From contig NZ_CP060393.1 of the NCBI RefSeq assembly GCF_014274685.1, forward strand, positions 1,857,501-1,921,500: DNA of 64,000 bases, in the 5' to 3' direction. How positions within the stretch are numbered: the stretch's first letter is position 1; each line of letters starts with the position of its first letter. The notes under the pieces were generated by a model. The model was not told the origin of the DNA. It saw only the letters and a program-made list of their open reading frames with translations, and searched no databases. Below, one piece after another: positions 46,380-54,086 of this stretch. Made by a program: the position numbers and the translations under genes. The stretch comes from Edaphobacter sp. 4G125 (GTDB taxonomy: Bacteria > Acidobacteriota > Terriglobia > Terriglobales > Acidobacteriaceae).

Positions 46380-47936
46380 TTGAGCCTCAATGCCTGGAAG
46401 AGATTGCGTCTGGCAGCGGTGATGGTCCTGGCCGTATCGGTATCTGGGAAAGTGCTGGCCCAGGTACCCGAGAAGCCTAAAAACCAGGAGGAGAAGAAGG
46501 AAGACGTCGGGATCCCGGTGCCGCCGGAGACCAACTCTGTTACCAAGCACGATATTACTCTGGGCGGTCAGGTGATTCACTACACGGCAACAGCCGGCAA
46601 CCTTCTTATTCGCGACGAACATGACCACCCCAACGGTAGCATCTTCTATGTGGCCTATACCCAGGACGGGGTTGACGCCAAATCGCGTCCGGTCACCTTT
46701 TTCTATAACGGCGGCCCCGGTGCAGCGACCATCTGGCTGCATATGGGTTCTTTTGGCCCCATACGGGTGATCACCCAGAGTCCTGAGGCCAGCAGTCCTG
46801 CTCCCTTCAACTGGGTGCAGAACGAGTACAGTCTGCTCGACAAAAGCGATCTCGTCTTTATCGATGCTCCTTTGGCTGGATTTTCCCGCGCCGTAGGAAA
46901 GGGAACCGTCAAAGACTTTGCTGGGACCGACCAGGACATCCAAGCCTTCCGCAAATTCATTGAGCGCTACATCACGGTGAATCAACGCTGGAGTTCTCCG
47001 AAGTTCCTCTTTGGCGAGTCTTATGGAACGACTCGCTCGGCAGGACTTGTCTCTGCCTTACAGAACGATGGAGTCCCGTTCAATGGAGTCGTTCTGCTGT
47101 CTTCGATTCTCAACTACAACATTAGAAATCCAGGATATGATACTGAATCTATTGGATATTTCCCCTCATTCGCTGCGATTGGTTATTACTTCAAGAAGGT
47201 GAAGGCGACCGGCAGTATGGCCGACTGGGTCCAGCAGGCCCGTGAGTTTGCCCGTGGTCCATACGCTCAGGCGCTTGCCCAGGGAGATCGTCTTCCCCAG
47301 GCCGAATTCAATGCCATTGCAGCCCGCGTTGCTGCCTTTACGGGACTCAAGGAGGAGTACGTCAAAAATGCCCGACTGCGTATCTCTGCCTCGCGGTTTC
47401 GCAAAGAGCTTCTGCGCGATGATGAGCGTACTTTGGGGCGGTACGATGCCCGCTTCATGGGCTGGGATCCGGATGAAGCTGGCGAAACACCCGGATACGA
47501 TCCTTCTGAGAGCGGTATCAGCGGAACCTATGTTGGGGCCTTCCATGACTATATCCAGCGTGAATTGAAGTACATGAGCCAGGAACCCTACTATACTTCG
47601 GCGCCTGGGGTGAATCAGGCCTGGGATTTCAAGCATCGTGCTCCAGTTCAGGGGCGAAATGAGCAATCCAACCCGGATACAGCGCTTGATCTGGCGGATG
47701 CCATGCGAAAGAATCCGAAGCTGAAGGTCTTCTCGGCCAATGGTTATTTCGATCTGGCAACCCCTTTCTTTGCCACGGAATATGACCTGAGCCATATGGA
47801 GCTTCCTTCGAAGCTGATTGGGAACGTGGAATTCGGTTATTACCCGGCCGGACACATGGTTTATTTGAACGTCGACGCTCTGCGGCAGATGAAAGGCGAC
47901 CTCGCAAAATTCTATGCCGGAGCGCTCCATAACTGA
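46380..47936 (+). CDS. Exported serine carboxypeptidase-family (S10) peptidase
   Basis: 518 residues from TTG 46380, with AGAAGGAG upstream. A signal peptide ([18 protein letters not shown]) is followed by an alpha/beta-hydrolase S10 domain: oxyanion-loop [17 protein letters not shown], nucleophile [10 protein letters not shown], Asp in NGYFDLATP and His in YPAGHMVYL. These exported peptidases remove C-terminal residues; the substrate in this group is unknown. A linker with Gln-rich Pro-Glu-Lys stretch follows the signal. Monocistronic. Confidence 0.9.
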   Translation: MSLNAWKRLRLAAVMVLAVSVSGKVLAQVPEKPKNQEEKKEDVGIPVPPETNSVTKHDITLGGQVIHYTATAGNLLIRDEHDHPNGSIFYVAYTQDGVDAKSRPVTFFYNGGPGAATIWLHMGSFGPIRVITQSPEASSPAPFNWVQNEYSLLDKSDLVFIDAPLAGFSRAVGKGTVKDFAGTDQDIQAFRKFIERYITVNQRWSSPKFLFGESYGTTRSAGLVSALQNDGVPFNGVVLLSSILNYNIRNPGYDTESIGYFPSFAAIGYYFKKVKATGSMADWVQQAREFARGPYAQALAQGDRLPQAEFNAIAARVAAFTGLKEEYVKNARLRISASRFRKELLRDDERTLGRYDARFMGWDPDEAGETPGYDPSESGISGTYVGAFHDYIQRELKYMSQEPYYTSAPGVNQAWDFKHRAPVQGRNEQSNPDTALDLADAMRKNPKLKVFSANGYFDLATPFFATEYDLSHMELPSKLIGNVEFGYYPAGHMVYLNVDALRQMKGDLAKFYAGALHN

Positions 47937-48101
47937 GGCAGTCAAAGGGGTTGCGGCTGGTTCGGAGAAGCCCTCGGAATAGCCGAAAACCCTTGATTTT
48001 ATTGGGAAATTTGACATAAAATAGCTTTGTGTTCTCTTCTCCTTGCGGTCTTCTGTGAAGGAAAAGCCTAGGCACAACACATAGGAAGAGGTACTTGCAT
48101 A

Positions 48102-48329
48102 ATGGCAAAGCGTCGTGGAAATCCGAATTGGGGCAAGCCGGAACCGATCGGCCCTGTCGTCCCAACGGTCACATCGTTTGAGCAGGTCGTAAAAGAGTTC
48201 AAGCTGACCCCCGACCAGTACATCCGGTCGACCCGGCTGCGCGAATGGGCGCGTCGGAACAAAAACTCGAAGTACATCCCTGAGGCACTTCTGGAAGCCT
48301 GGGGCTTTGAGATTGAGTCGACCCTGTAG
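48102..48329 (+). CDS. Small conserved-looking protein of unknown function
   Basis: 75 residues: [20 protein letters not shown], then a helical region ([42 protein letters not shown]). Basic N-terminus, Trp residues and an ordered end suggest a folded protein, perhaps nucleic-acid or ribosome-associated. A purine-rich ribosome site (GGAAGAGG) lies upstream, and a strong terminator closes the gene, so it is expressed as its own unit. No known family is recognised. It is the only gene between the S10 peptidase and ribBA. Confidence 0.75.
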   Translation: MAKRRGNPNWGKPEPIGPVVPTVTSFEQVVKEFKLTPDQYIRSTRLREWARRNKNSKYIPEALLEAWGFEIESTL

Positions 48330-48351
48330 TACGAGAGTTCCGTAGAGTAAA

Positions 48352-48385
48352 GAACGCCACCCCTTTCGGGTGGCGTTCTCTTTTT
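48352..48385 (+). terminator. Intrinsic terminator after the 75-residue gene
   Basis: GAACGCCACCC (48352-48362) pairs perfectly with GGGTGGCGTTC (48368-48378), loop CTTTC, then TCTTTTTG. Confidence 0.92.
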
Positions 48386-48447
48386 GCGTCGAAAGTATGA
48401 TGAGAAGAGTCGAAAGAAACGAAAGGCCTAAATTCAGGGAGGCGACG

Positions 48448-49605
48448 ATGTTTGCCGATGTCAGAGAAGCCGTTGCGGAGTTCCGTGCAGGAAAGATGGT
48501 GGTCGTCGTCGATGATGAGGACCGCGAGAACGAAGGCGACCTCACGCTGGCGGCAGAGTTTGTCACGCCCGAGGCCATCAACTTCATGGCGAAATACGGC
48601 CGCGGACTGATCTGCCTGACCCTCACCGAAGAGCGAGCCGACTATCTTCGATTGGGGCCGATGACCCAGGAGAACACCTCACGCTTCGGCACAGCCTTTA
48701 CCGAGAGCATCGAAGCCCGTGAGGGAGTGTCGACGGGCATCTCCGCAGCGGATCGTGCGCATACCATCTGTGTTGCCATCGATCCCAAATCAACCTCCCA
48801 GGACCTCGCTCGTCCTGGCCACGTTTTTCCCTTGCGTGCGCGTAAGGGGGGTGTTCTCGTTCGTGCTGGTCAGACGGAAGCGTCCGTAGACCTCGCACGG
48901 ATGGCCGGTCTGGTTCCTGCTGGCGTGATCTGCGAGATCATGAATGACGACGGCACCATGGCTCGTGTGCCCGATCTGGTGAAGTTCTGCGAGCAACATG
49001 GTCTGAAGATGGTCACGGTTGCCGATCTCATCCGCTATCGGCTTCAGAACGAACGCTACATCCATCGTGTTGCTGAATCCCTGATGCCGACTCCGTATGG
49101 AGATTTTCGTTTTATCGCCTACGAGAGCGAGGTCGATGGTGGCGAGTCGCATGTCGCGCTGGTCTACGGCGATGTGGGGGGCGATAACAATAGCGACGAA
49201 CCCGTCATGGTTCGCGTTCACACGCATTGTCTTGCAGGGGATGTTTTCGGGGCAAGCCTCTGTGACTGCCGAGCTGTTGTCGAGAACTCGCTTCGCATGA
49301 TCGCTGAGGCTGGGCGGGGTGCACTGGTCTATCTCCACAACGGCAGTGCTGGCTTTGGAATTGATCGCAGCGCCGCTCCAAATCGCGTGACCTTCCATCG
49401 CGATCTGAGGCACAGAGAGCACGGAGACGATCGTGCGCAGCGAATCCTGCGCCAGGTCGGACTCGGTGGACAGATTCTTTCCGACCTGGGAATTCACAAA
49501 ATTCGGCTGCTGACCAACCGGCCTACTCACGTCCCTGCATTACAAGGATTTGGAATCGAAATTGTGGATCAGATCCCGGTGTCTCTTTCCAGCGCGGTGA
49601 GATAA
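48448..49605 (+). CDS. ribBA: RibBA-type protein: active DHBP synthase domain, degenerate GTP cyclohydrolase II domain
   Basis: 385 residues from ATG 48448 (AGGGAGG upstream); the frame extends to 48370. DHBP synthase (residues ~5-205) is intact: [43 protein letters not shown]. It makes 3,4-dihydroxybutanone phosphate for riboflavin. The GTP cyclohydrolase II half keeps the zinc Cys ligands ([15 protein letters not shown]) and the C-terminal [15 protein letters not shown] region. The usual RQEGRGIGL catalytic loop is replaced by [16 protein letters not shown], and D-x-R-x-Y-G by [10 protein letters not shown]-like sequence. Cyclohydrolase activity is doubtful. An independent RibA should exist elsewhere. 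Confidence 0.88.
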   Translation: MFADVREAVAEFRAGKMVVVVDDEDRENEGDLTLAAEFVTPEAINFMAKYGRGLICLTLTEERADYLRLGPMTQENTSRFGTAFTESIEAREGVSTGISAADRAHTICVAIDPKSTSQDLARPGHVFPLRARKGGVLVRAGQTEASVDLARMAGLVPAGVICEIMNDDGTMARVPDLVKFCEQHGLKMVTVADLIRYRLQNERYIHRVAESLMPTPYGDFRFIAYESEVDGGESHVALVYGDVGGDNNSDEPVMVRVHTHCLAGDVFGASLCDCRAVVENSLRMIAEAGRGALVYLHNGSAGFGIDRSAAPNRVTFHRDLRHREHGDDRAQRILRQVGLGGQILSDLGIHKIRLLTNRPTHVPALQGFGIEIVDQIPVSLSSAVR

Positions 49606-49639
49606 CAAGGAGCGGCTACTTGACTTTGCCTGCGACTGC

Positions 49640-50275
49640 TTACGGTTTCAAGAGCGTAGCGAACCCGCGCTCTTCCATCTCTCGCTCGAACGCATCATGG
49701 TCGCTGTACTGAATCGCCTGCAACCCAACTGCGCGAGCAGCCTCAATATTTTCGGCCTTATCGTCGAGAAAAAGGATGTTGCCTGCTGGCGTTTCCAGTC
49801 CTTTGACGGCTGCCCTGTAGATTCCTTCCTCTGGCTTTGCCATGTTGAGTTGATACGACCAGATACAGTGGTTGAAGCCGCCGAGCCATTCGAACTTCTT
49901 TAAAAGCCCTTCGGTCATGGCGTCCCCGATATTCGACAGGATGCCCGTACGCATGCCTGCACGCTGCAATTGCTGCGCCCACTCAACCATTGGCATATTC
50001 AGACGCGTCCACAGATCGATGTCTGCAGCCATCAGTTCCTGGACCTGCTCCGGCGTAAAAGCCGTTCCGCCAGATTTGGCAACCTCTGCCCAATAGGTCA
50101 GTCCATTTAGATCATTACGATCGTATGCGTGCCGAAAGGCCCAGTAGCCCTGGTGAAAAGTCTTCTCATCGAATCCGGAGATGTCCTTCATCCGTTGCCA
50201 GGCTGCGGGATCAGGAGAAGTGGAAAGAACCATGCCGTAGTCAAAGAGAACTGCTTGAATAGGGGTCATCTTCAT
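49640..50275 (-). CDS. HAD-superfamily hydrolase
   Basis: 211 residues from ATG 50275 (frame open to 50335); no clear ribosome site. Catalytic motif I is DYGMVLS with Phe-Asp-Tyr-Gly (one Asp replaced, in LFDYG), motif II GILSNIGD, motif III KPEEGIYR, motif IV FLDDKAENIEAARAVG. This is the HAD IA subgroup (epoxide hydrolase-like/2-haloacid dehalogenase-like). The motif I Asp + Tyr form resembles phosphatase-like members with noncanonical acid/base. The substrate is not deducible. Its start overlaps the 5' flank of the divergent aminotransferase gene by ~40 bp. Confidence 0.85.
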   Translation of the reverse strand: MKMTPIQAVLFDYGMVLSTSPDPAAWQRMKDISGFDEKTFHQGYWAFRHAYDRNDLNGLTYWAEVAKSGGTAFTPEQVQELMAADIDLWTRLNMPMVEWAQQLQRAGMRTGILSNIGDAMTEGLLKKFEWLGGFNHCIWSYQLNMAKPEEGIYRAAVKGLETPAGNILFLDDKAENIEAARAVGLQAIQYSDHDAFEREMEERGFATLLKP

Positions 50276-50316
50276 ATTGTAGGGAAGCCATATGACGATG
50301 CCATTAGCATTGAAGA

Positions 50317-51465
50317 GTGAGTCAACGTTTTTCATCCCGAACCGGATGGGATCTTGCCGAAAGCGCCTTCGCCGAATCTATTCGCCGTGTCCGTTCCCAA
50401 GGGCGCGATCTGATCGATCTCACCGTCTCCAACCCCACTACATGTGGGTTTGATTATGATGCTGAGGCGATCCTGGCTCCACTCAGTGACCCTCGCGCGC
50501 TCCTTTATGATCCTGACCCCCGCGGAATGCTTCGCGCTCGTGAAGCTGTGACGAGCTATTACGCAGACCATAAAGCGGAAGCCGATCCAGATAGTTTGGT
50601 TCTGACGACCAGCACCAGCGAAGGCTATGGCTATCTCTTTCGTCTGCTCTGTGATGCGGGAGATGAGGTACTTGTCGCTCAGCCAAGCTATCCACTCTTC
50701 GACTTTCTCGCCGATCTCGAAGATGTGCGCCTTCGCCCTTATCCGCTCTTCTACGACTACGGCTGGTGGATCGACTTTGCGGAGCTTGAGCGCAGGGTTA
50801 CCTCGCGCACGAGGGCTATTGTGTTGGTGAATCCCAACAATCCCACTGGTCAGGGGACAAGCCTGGAAGAGCGCCAGCGGCTCGAAGAGATATGCCTGCG
50901 CCATCAACTTGCCTTGATTGTCGACGAAGTCTTTCTCGATTATCCGCTCGATACGGTTCGCCTTGAGTCCTTCGCTCGCGGTCCCCATCCTGTACTCACC
51001 TTCGTGCTCAGCGGAATGAGCAAGATTGCTGGCCTGCCTCAGATGAAAGTCGGCTGGATCGCGGCTTTCGGACCGGAACAGGATCGAAAGCCCGCTCTGG
51101 CTCGGCTCGAAGTGATCGCCGATACCTTCCTATCCATGAATGCTCCCGCACAGTTTGCTCTACCTCGCTGGCTCCAGGGACGGGGAGCGATTCAGCAGCA
51201 GATTCTTCTGCGAGCAACAGCAAATCTGGCTGTGATCAAAGCCTCCGGCCTCGAAGCCCTGCATACCGATGCTGGTTGGAGCACCGTCCTTCGCCTTCCC
51301 CGTATTGGTGTCGGCGCGGAGGACCTGCTGGAACGAGAGGGAGTCATCGTTCATCCCGGCGCTTTCTACGGTATGGCCGAGACAGAACGAATCGTTATCA
51401 GCTTGATCGCTTCTGCAGATCAATTTACTCAGGGAGTACAGCGGATAAAAACCCTTGCAGGTTGA
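50317..51465 (+). CDS. PLP-dependent aminotransferase, class I/II
   Basis: 382 residues from GTG 50317. Fold type I: TVSNPTTCGFDYDAEAIL, VLTTSTSEGYGYLFRLLCD, VLVNPNNPTGQGTSLEE, the PLP-binding Lys in SGMSKIAGLPQMKVGWI, and the Arg-containing tail GAFYGMAETERIVIS. It transfers an amino group between an amino acid and a 2-oxo acid. The Asn-Pro-Thr/Asn-Pro-Asn motifs bind substrate and PLP. Close divergent start with the HAD gene. The exact substrate (alanine, aspartate or aromatic) is not settled. Confidence 0.92.
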   Translation: MSQRFSSRTGWDLAESAFAESIRRVRSQGRDLIDLTVSNPTTCGFDYDAEAILAPLSDPRALLYDPDPRGMLRAREAVTSYYADHKAEADPDSLVLTTSTSEGYGYLFRLLCDAGDEVLVAQPSYPLFDFLADLEDVRLRPYPLFYDYGWWIDFAELERRVTSRTRAIVLVNPNNPTGQGTSLEERQRLEEICLRHQLALIVDEVFLDYPLDTVRLESFARGPHPVLTFVLSGMSKIAGLPQMKVGWIAAFGPEQDRKPALARLEVIADTFLSMNAPAQFALPRWLQGRGAIQQQILLRATANLAVIKASGLEALHTDAGWSTVLRLPRIGVGAEDLLEREGVIVHPGAFYGMAETERIVISLIASADQFTQGVQRIKTLAG

Positions 51466-51488
51466 CCGACCGTGGATCCCGCAGATCG

Positions 51489-51528
51489 ACACGGATAAAA
51501 AGCATTTGTAGGTCGCTCTTATCCGTGT
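51489..51528. repeat. Inverted repeat in a convergent intergenic gap
   Basis: ACACGGATAA (51489-51498) and TTATCCGTGT (51519-51528) are exact inverted arms, 20 bases apart, followed by TAATCCACAAAATTCGCGG. Both flanking genes end here, so it may act as a termination structure. The ATCCGTGTTAATCC wording resembles intergenic repeats I know from other bacterial genomes; no second copy is seen in this window. Confidence 0.55.
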
Positions 51529-51560
51529 TAATCCACAAAATTCGCGGTTGTTTTTTCGTT

Positions 51561-53117
51561 CTAAGCTGAATACGTCCGGACCCACTCAAGAATCGAGCGG
51601 ACAGCAATACCGCTCGGTCCTTTGGGATGCCAAGGCTTGACCTCTTCGTTCCAGGCGCATCCTGCAATGTCCAGGTGGACCCACGGAGTATCCTCAGCGA
51701 ACTCCTTGAGGAACATTGCTGCGGAGATGGCTCCGCCCCAACGCGATCCGCCCGTATTCATGATGTCCGCGATCTGACTCTTGATCTGGTCTTTGTAATC
51801 GTCGGTGCAGGGAAGTCGCCAGAATTTTTCTCCTGAGACTCGAAGAGAGCGTTCGAATCGCTCATAAGCGTCCTCGTTATTTGAGAACACTCCGGCGTTG
51901 ATCATCCCCAGAGCCACCACGCAGGCTCCCGTCAGGGTGGCCGCGTTGATCAGATGCGTGCAACCCAGCGTCTTGGCATAGTGCAGACCATCGGCCAATA
52001 CCAGGCGCCCTTCCGCGTCTGTGTTCATAATCTCGATCGTCTTGCCGGACATCGCCGTAACGATATCGCCCGGCTTGTAGGCCGTGCCGCTCGGCATATT
52101 CTCCGCAGAACAGAGGATCCCTATGACCTTTACGGCAGGCTTTAGCTGCGCGATAGCCCGCATGGCGCCGATCATTGCCGCTGCTCCGGCCATGTCGTAC
52201 TTCATCTTTTCCATACCGTCGGCTGGCTTTAGCGAGATGCCGCCAGTATCGAAGGTGATCCCTTTCCCCACCAGCCCGATGACTGGGCCGCCGCTTTGTG
52301 GAGTGTTTCCTTTCTCTCCTTTTGGCTCATAGGTCATTACCACTAACGCGGGTGGTTGAGCCGATCCCTTCGCCACAGCCATAAAAGCGCCCATCTTCAG
52401 ATCTTCCAACTTGGCTGTGGAGTAGACCTCACACTTCAGACCCATTTCGGTACACATCGCCTTAGCGCGTTTGCCCAATTCTGTAGGAGTCAGGACATTG
52501 CTCGGCTCGTTGACCAGGACGCGAGCAAAATTCTGTGCCTCACCGACGATGCGCCCCTCTTCAAATCCCAGCTGAATCTCTTTTGTGGTGGACTCTTCCG
52601 TCGTCGGTGAAACCACAGTGAGGTTCTCCAGAGACGAGTCCTTCCTGTCGCTCTTATAGGTGTCCCAATCCCGTTCGCTAATCACGGCTCCTTCAACGAG
52701 CGCGCGACACAATAACGTGCAGGGGAGGTTGTCCAGATGTTCGTCTGAGAGAGCGTGGTCCTCTGGAAAGGCAATCGCCATCTGCCGAACGCCGCGAGGT
52801 TTGGCCGCCCGAATTGCCGCTCCGGCCCCTTTGCGGACCTCATCCACCGATAGGTTTTTTGCTTTGCCCAGGCCTACGATCAACAGCCGCTCAGCCTTCA
52901 ATCCGTTCGGTTTATGAAGCAGCAGCTGATCGCCCAAGCCGCTCTTAAACTCTCCGGAGGCGATCACTGCCGCTGCTGCATTAGTAATCGCGCTCGAGGT
53001 TGTCAGCAGAGCGATCAGCGGTTCTGCATCCTTCCCGATAGCGATATCAACGGCCAGTACCGCGAGGAGGGGAGTCGCCAATCCTGCTGCGTCCTGAAAT
53101 ACCAGCTTTATGTCCAT
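51561..53117 (-). CDS. pepA: Leucyl aminopeptidase, M17
   Basis: 518 residues. The conserved M17 C-terminal domain has GKGITFDTGGISLKP (metal-binding Lys and Asp), the signature NTDAEGRLVLADGL and GAILAAMFLKEF-like AGAISAAMFLKEFAED. Two divalent metals support hydrolysis of N-terminal amino acids. The N-terminal domain (residues ~1-170) is the typical regulatory/PepA N domain. Cytoplasmic; no signal. In some bacteria PepA also acts as an accessory factor in Xer recombination; here Xer genes lie ~27 kb away, so no operon link. Confidence 0.95.
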   Translation of the reverse strand: MDIKLVFQDAAGLATPLLAVLAVDIAIGKDAEPLIALLTTSSAITNAAAAVIASGEFKSGLGDQLLLHKPNGLKAERLLIVGLGKAKNLSVDEVRKGAGAAIRAAKPRGVRQMAIAFPEDHALSDEHLDNLPCTLLCRALVEGAVISERDWDTYKSDRKDSSLENLTVVSPTTEESTTKEIQLGFEEGRIVGEAQNFARVLVNEPSNVLTPTELGKRAKAMCTEMGLKCEVYSTAKLEDLKMGAFMAVAKGSAQPPALVVMTYEPKGEKGNTPQSGGPVIGLVGKGITFDTGGISLKPADGMEKMKYDMAGAAAMIGAMRAIAQLKPAVKVIGILCSAENMPSGTAYKPGDIVTAMSGKTIEIMNTDAEGRLVLADGLHYAKTLGCTHLINAATLTGACVVALGMINAGVFSNNEDAYERFERSLRVSGEKFWRLPCTDDYKDQIKSQIADIMNTGGSRWGGAISAAMFLKEFAEDTPWVHLDIAGCAWNEEVKPWHPKGPSGIAVRSILEWVRTYSA

Positions 53118-53223
53118 GGCAACATCCTAACCCGAGCCGCCATGCCTTTTGGCTACAGAAGTTTAGAAACACTGAGGGAAAAATATGAAATCGCAGGAAG
53201 AAAGGCTACATGTGCTGGCAGAA

Positions 53224-53766
53224 TTACCTGCGCTGCCCACGAGCCATGGCGGCCCTGGCCTCACGATCGGCTTCGCGACGACGTTCCGTCTCGCGTTTGT
53301 CCCAATCCTGCTTCCCCTTAGCGAGAGCCAATTCGCACTTTACGCGTCCATTACGAAAATAAAGCCGCGTCGGAATCAGCGTATAGCCTTTCTGCCGGGT
53401 CAGGGCTTCCAACTTGCGCAGTTCCTCTTTGTGCAGCAGCAGCTTCCGGGTGCGCAGCTCTTCGTGGTTCATCGTATTGCCATGGCTGAAATGCCCGATA
53501 TGCGCGTTCAGCAGAAAGCATTCGCCATCTTTCAAAAGGCCGTAGGCGTCCCGCAGGTTGGCTTTGCCTTCACGGATGGATTTCACCTCGGTCCCTCGCA
53601 GGGAAACCCCAGCTTCAAATCGATCGGTCAGGAAGTAGTTATGACTCGCTGTTCGGTTGACGGCGGCATCCCGCTGACCGGAGGCGACAGGGTCGCGGTC
53701 CTTCGGCTTGGTTCCCGTAGTCTTCGGCTGGTAAGCCGCAGTCGGATTGGAGAGGGAACGAGACAT
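53224..53766 (-). CDS. smpB: SsrA-binding protein
   Basis: 180 residues, with a ~35-residue Pro/Thr/Lys-rich N-terminal extension before the usual ~145-residue core. Core: NRTASHNYFLTDRFEAGVSL, GTEVKSIREGKANLRDAY, HIGHFSHGNTMNHEELRTRKLLLHK and a basic tail (GKQDWDKRETERRREADRE). It binds tmRNA and carries it to stalled ribosomes. The ssrA gene is not seen next to it. It is divergent from the secretin operon. Confidence 0.95.
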   Translation of the reverse strand: MSRSLSNPTAAYQPKTTGTKPKDRDPVASGQRDAAVNRTASHNYFLTDRFEAGVSLRGTEVKSIREGKANLRDAYGLLKDGECFLLNAHIGHFSHGNTMNHEELRTRKLLLHKEELRKLEALTRQKGYTLIPTRLYFRNGRVKCELALAKGKQDWDKRETERRREADREARAAMARGQRR

Positions 53767-53949
53767 GAATCTCTTATTTTACATGCTGTTAAGCAGCAGG
53801 ATCTTGTCTCACTTCCATCGTCTTGTATCGTCTAAGCTGTAAAGCTCTGGCCTGTTTCTCCCGATTCCTCTTCTCGCTGTACCGGTCTGTAGAAAATCCC
53901 GGGCGCTGGGTTTCCGGCCAGAGAAGAAGGAAAGCGTAGTCGCGAATGC

Positions 53950-54086
53950 TATACTCACCCGAGCGCAACAGCCTGGCAGGCAACGCCCCCACAGGCAGCG
54001 TCCTCCCCGGTGGAGATCCAGGGGCAGGCGTGTACTCCGGCAGACGCCTCACTCTTTTCGGTGTAAAGGACGCAGACGAACGTAGA
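53950..54086 (+). promoter_or_regulatory. Promoter-like -10 element and GC-rich leader of the secretin gene
   Basis: TATACT (53950-53955) would start RNA near 53962, which places the first in-frame ATG (53946) upstream of the transcript and supports the start at 54087. The ~125-base leader repeats short GGCAG-type blocks (GGCAGGCAACGCC, CAGGCAGCG, GGCAGGCGT, GGCAGACGCC) and is strongly structured. I do not match it to a known riboswitch class. Confidence 0.45.

Noticed and set aside
47166-48626. 486-residue minus-strand frame across the S10 peptidase, the 75-residue gene and the ribBA start
   Set aside because: It covers two genes and an intergenic terminator on the other strand. Low-complexity Ser/Thr stretches and no motif indicate a shadow.
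53100-53224. tmRNA gene next to smpB
   Set aside because: No tRNA-Ala-like ends or tag-coding frame visible here.
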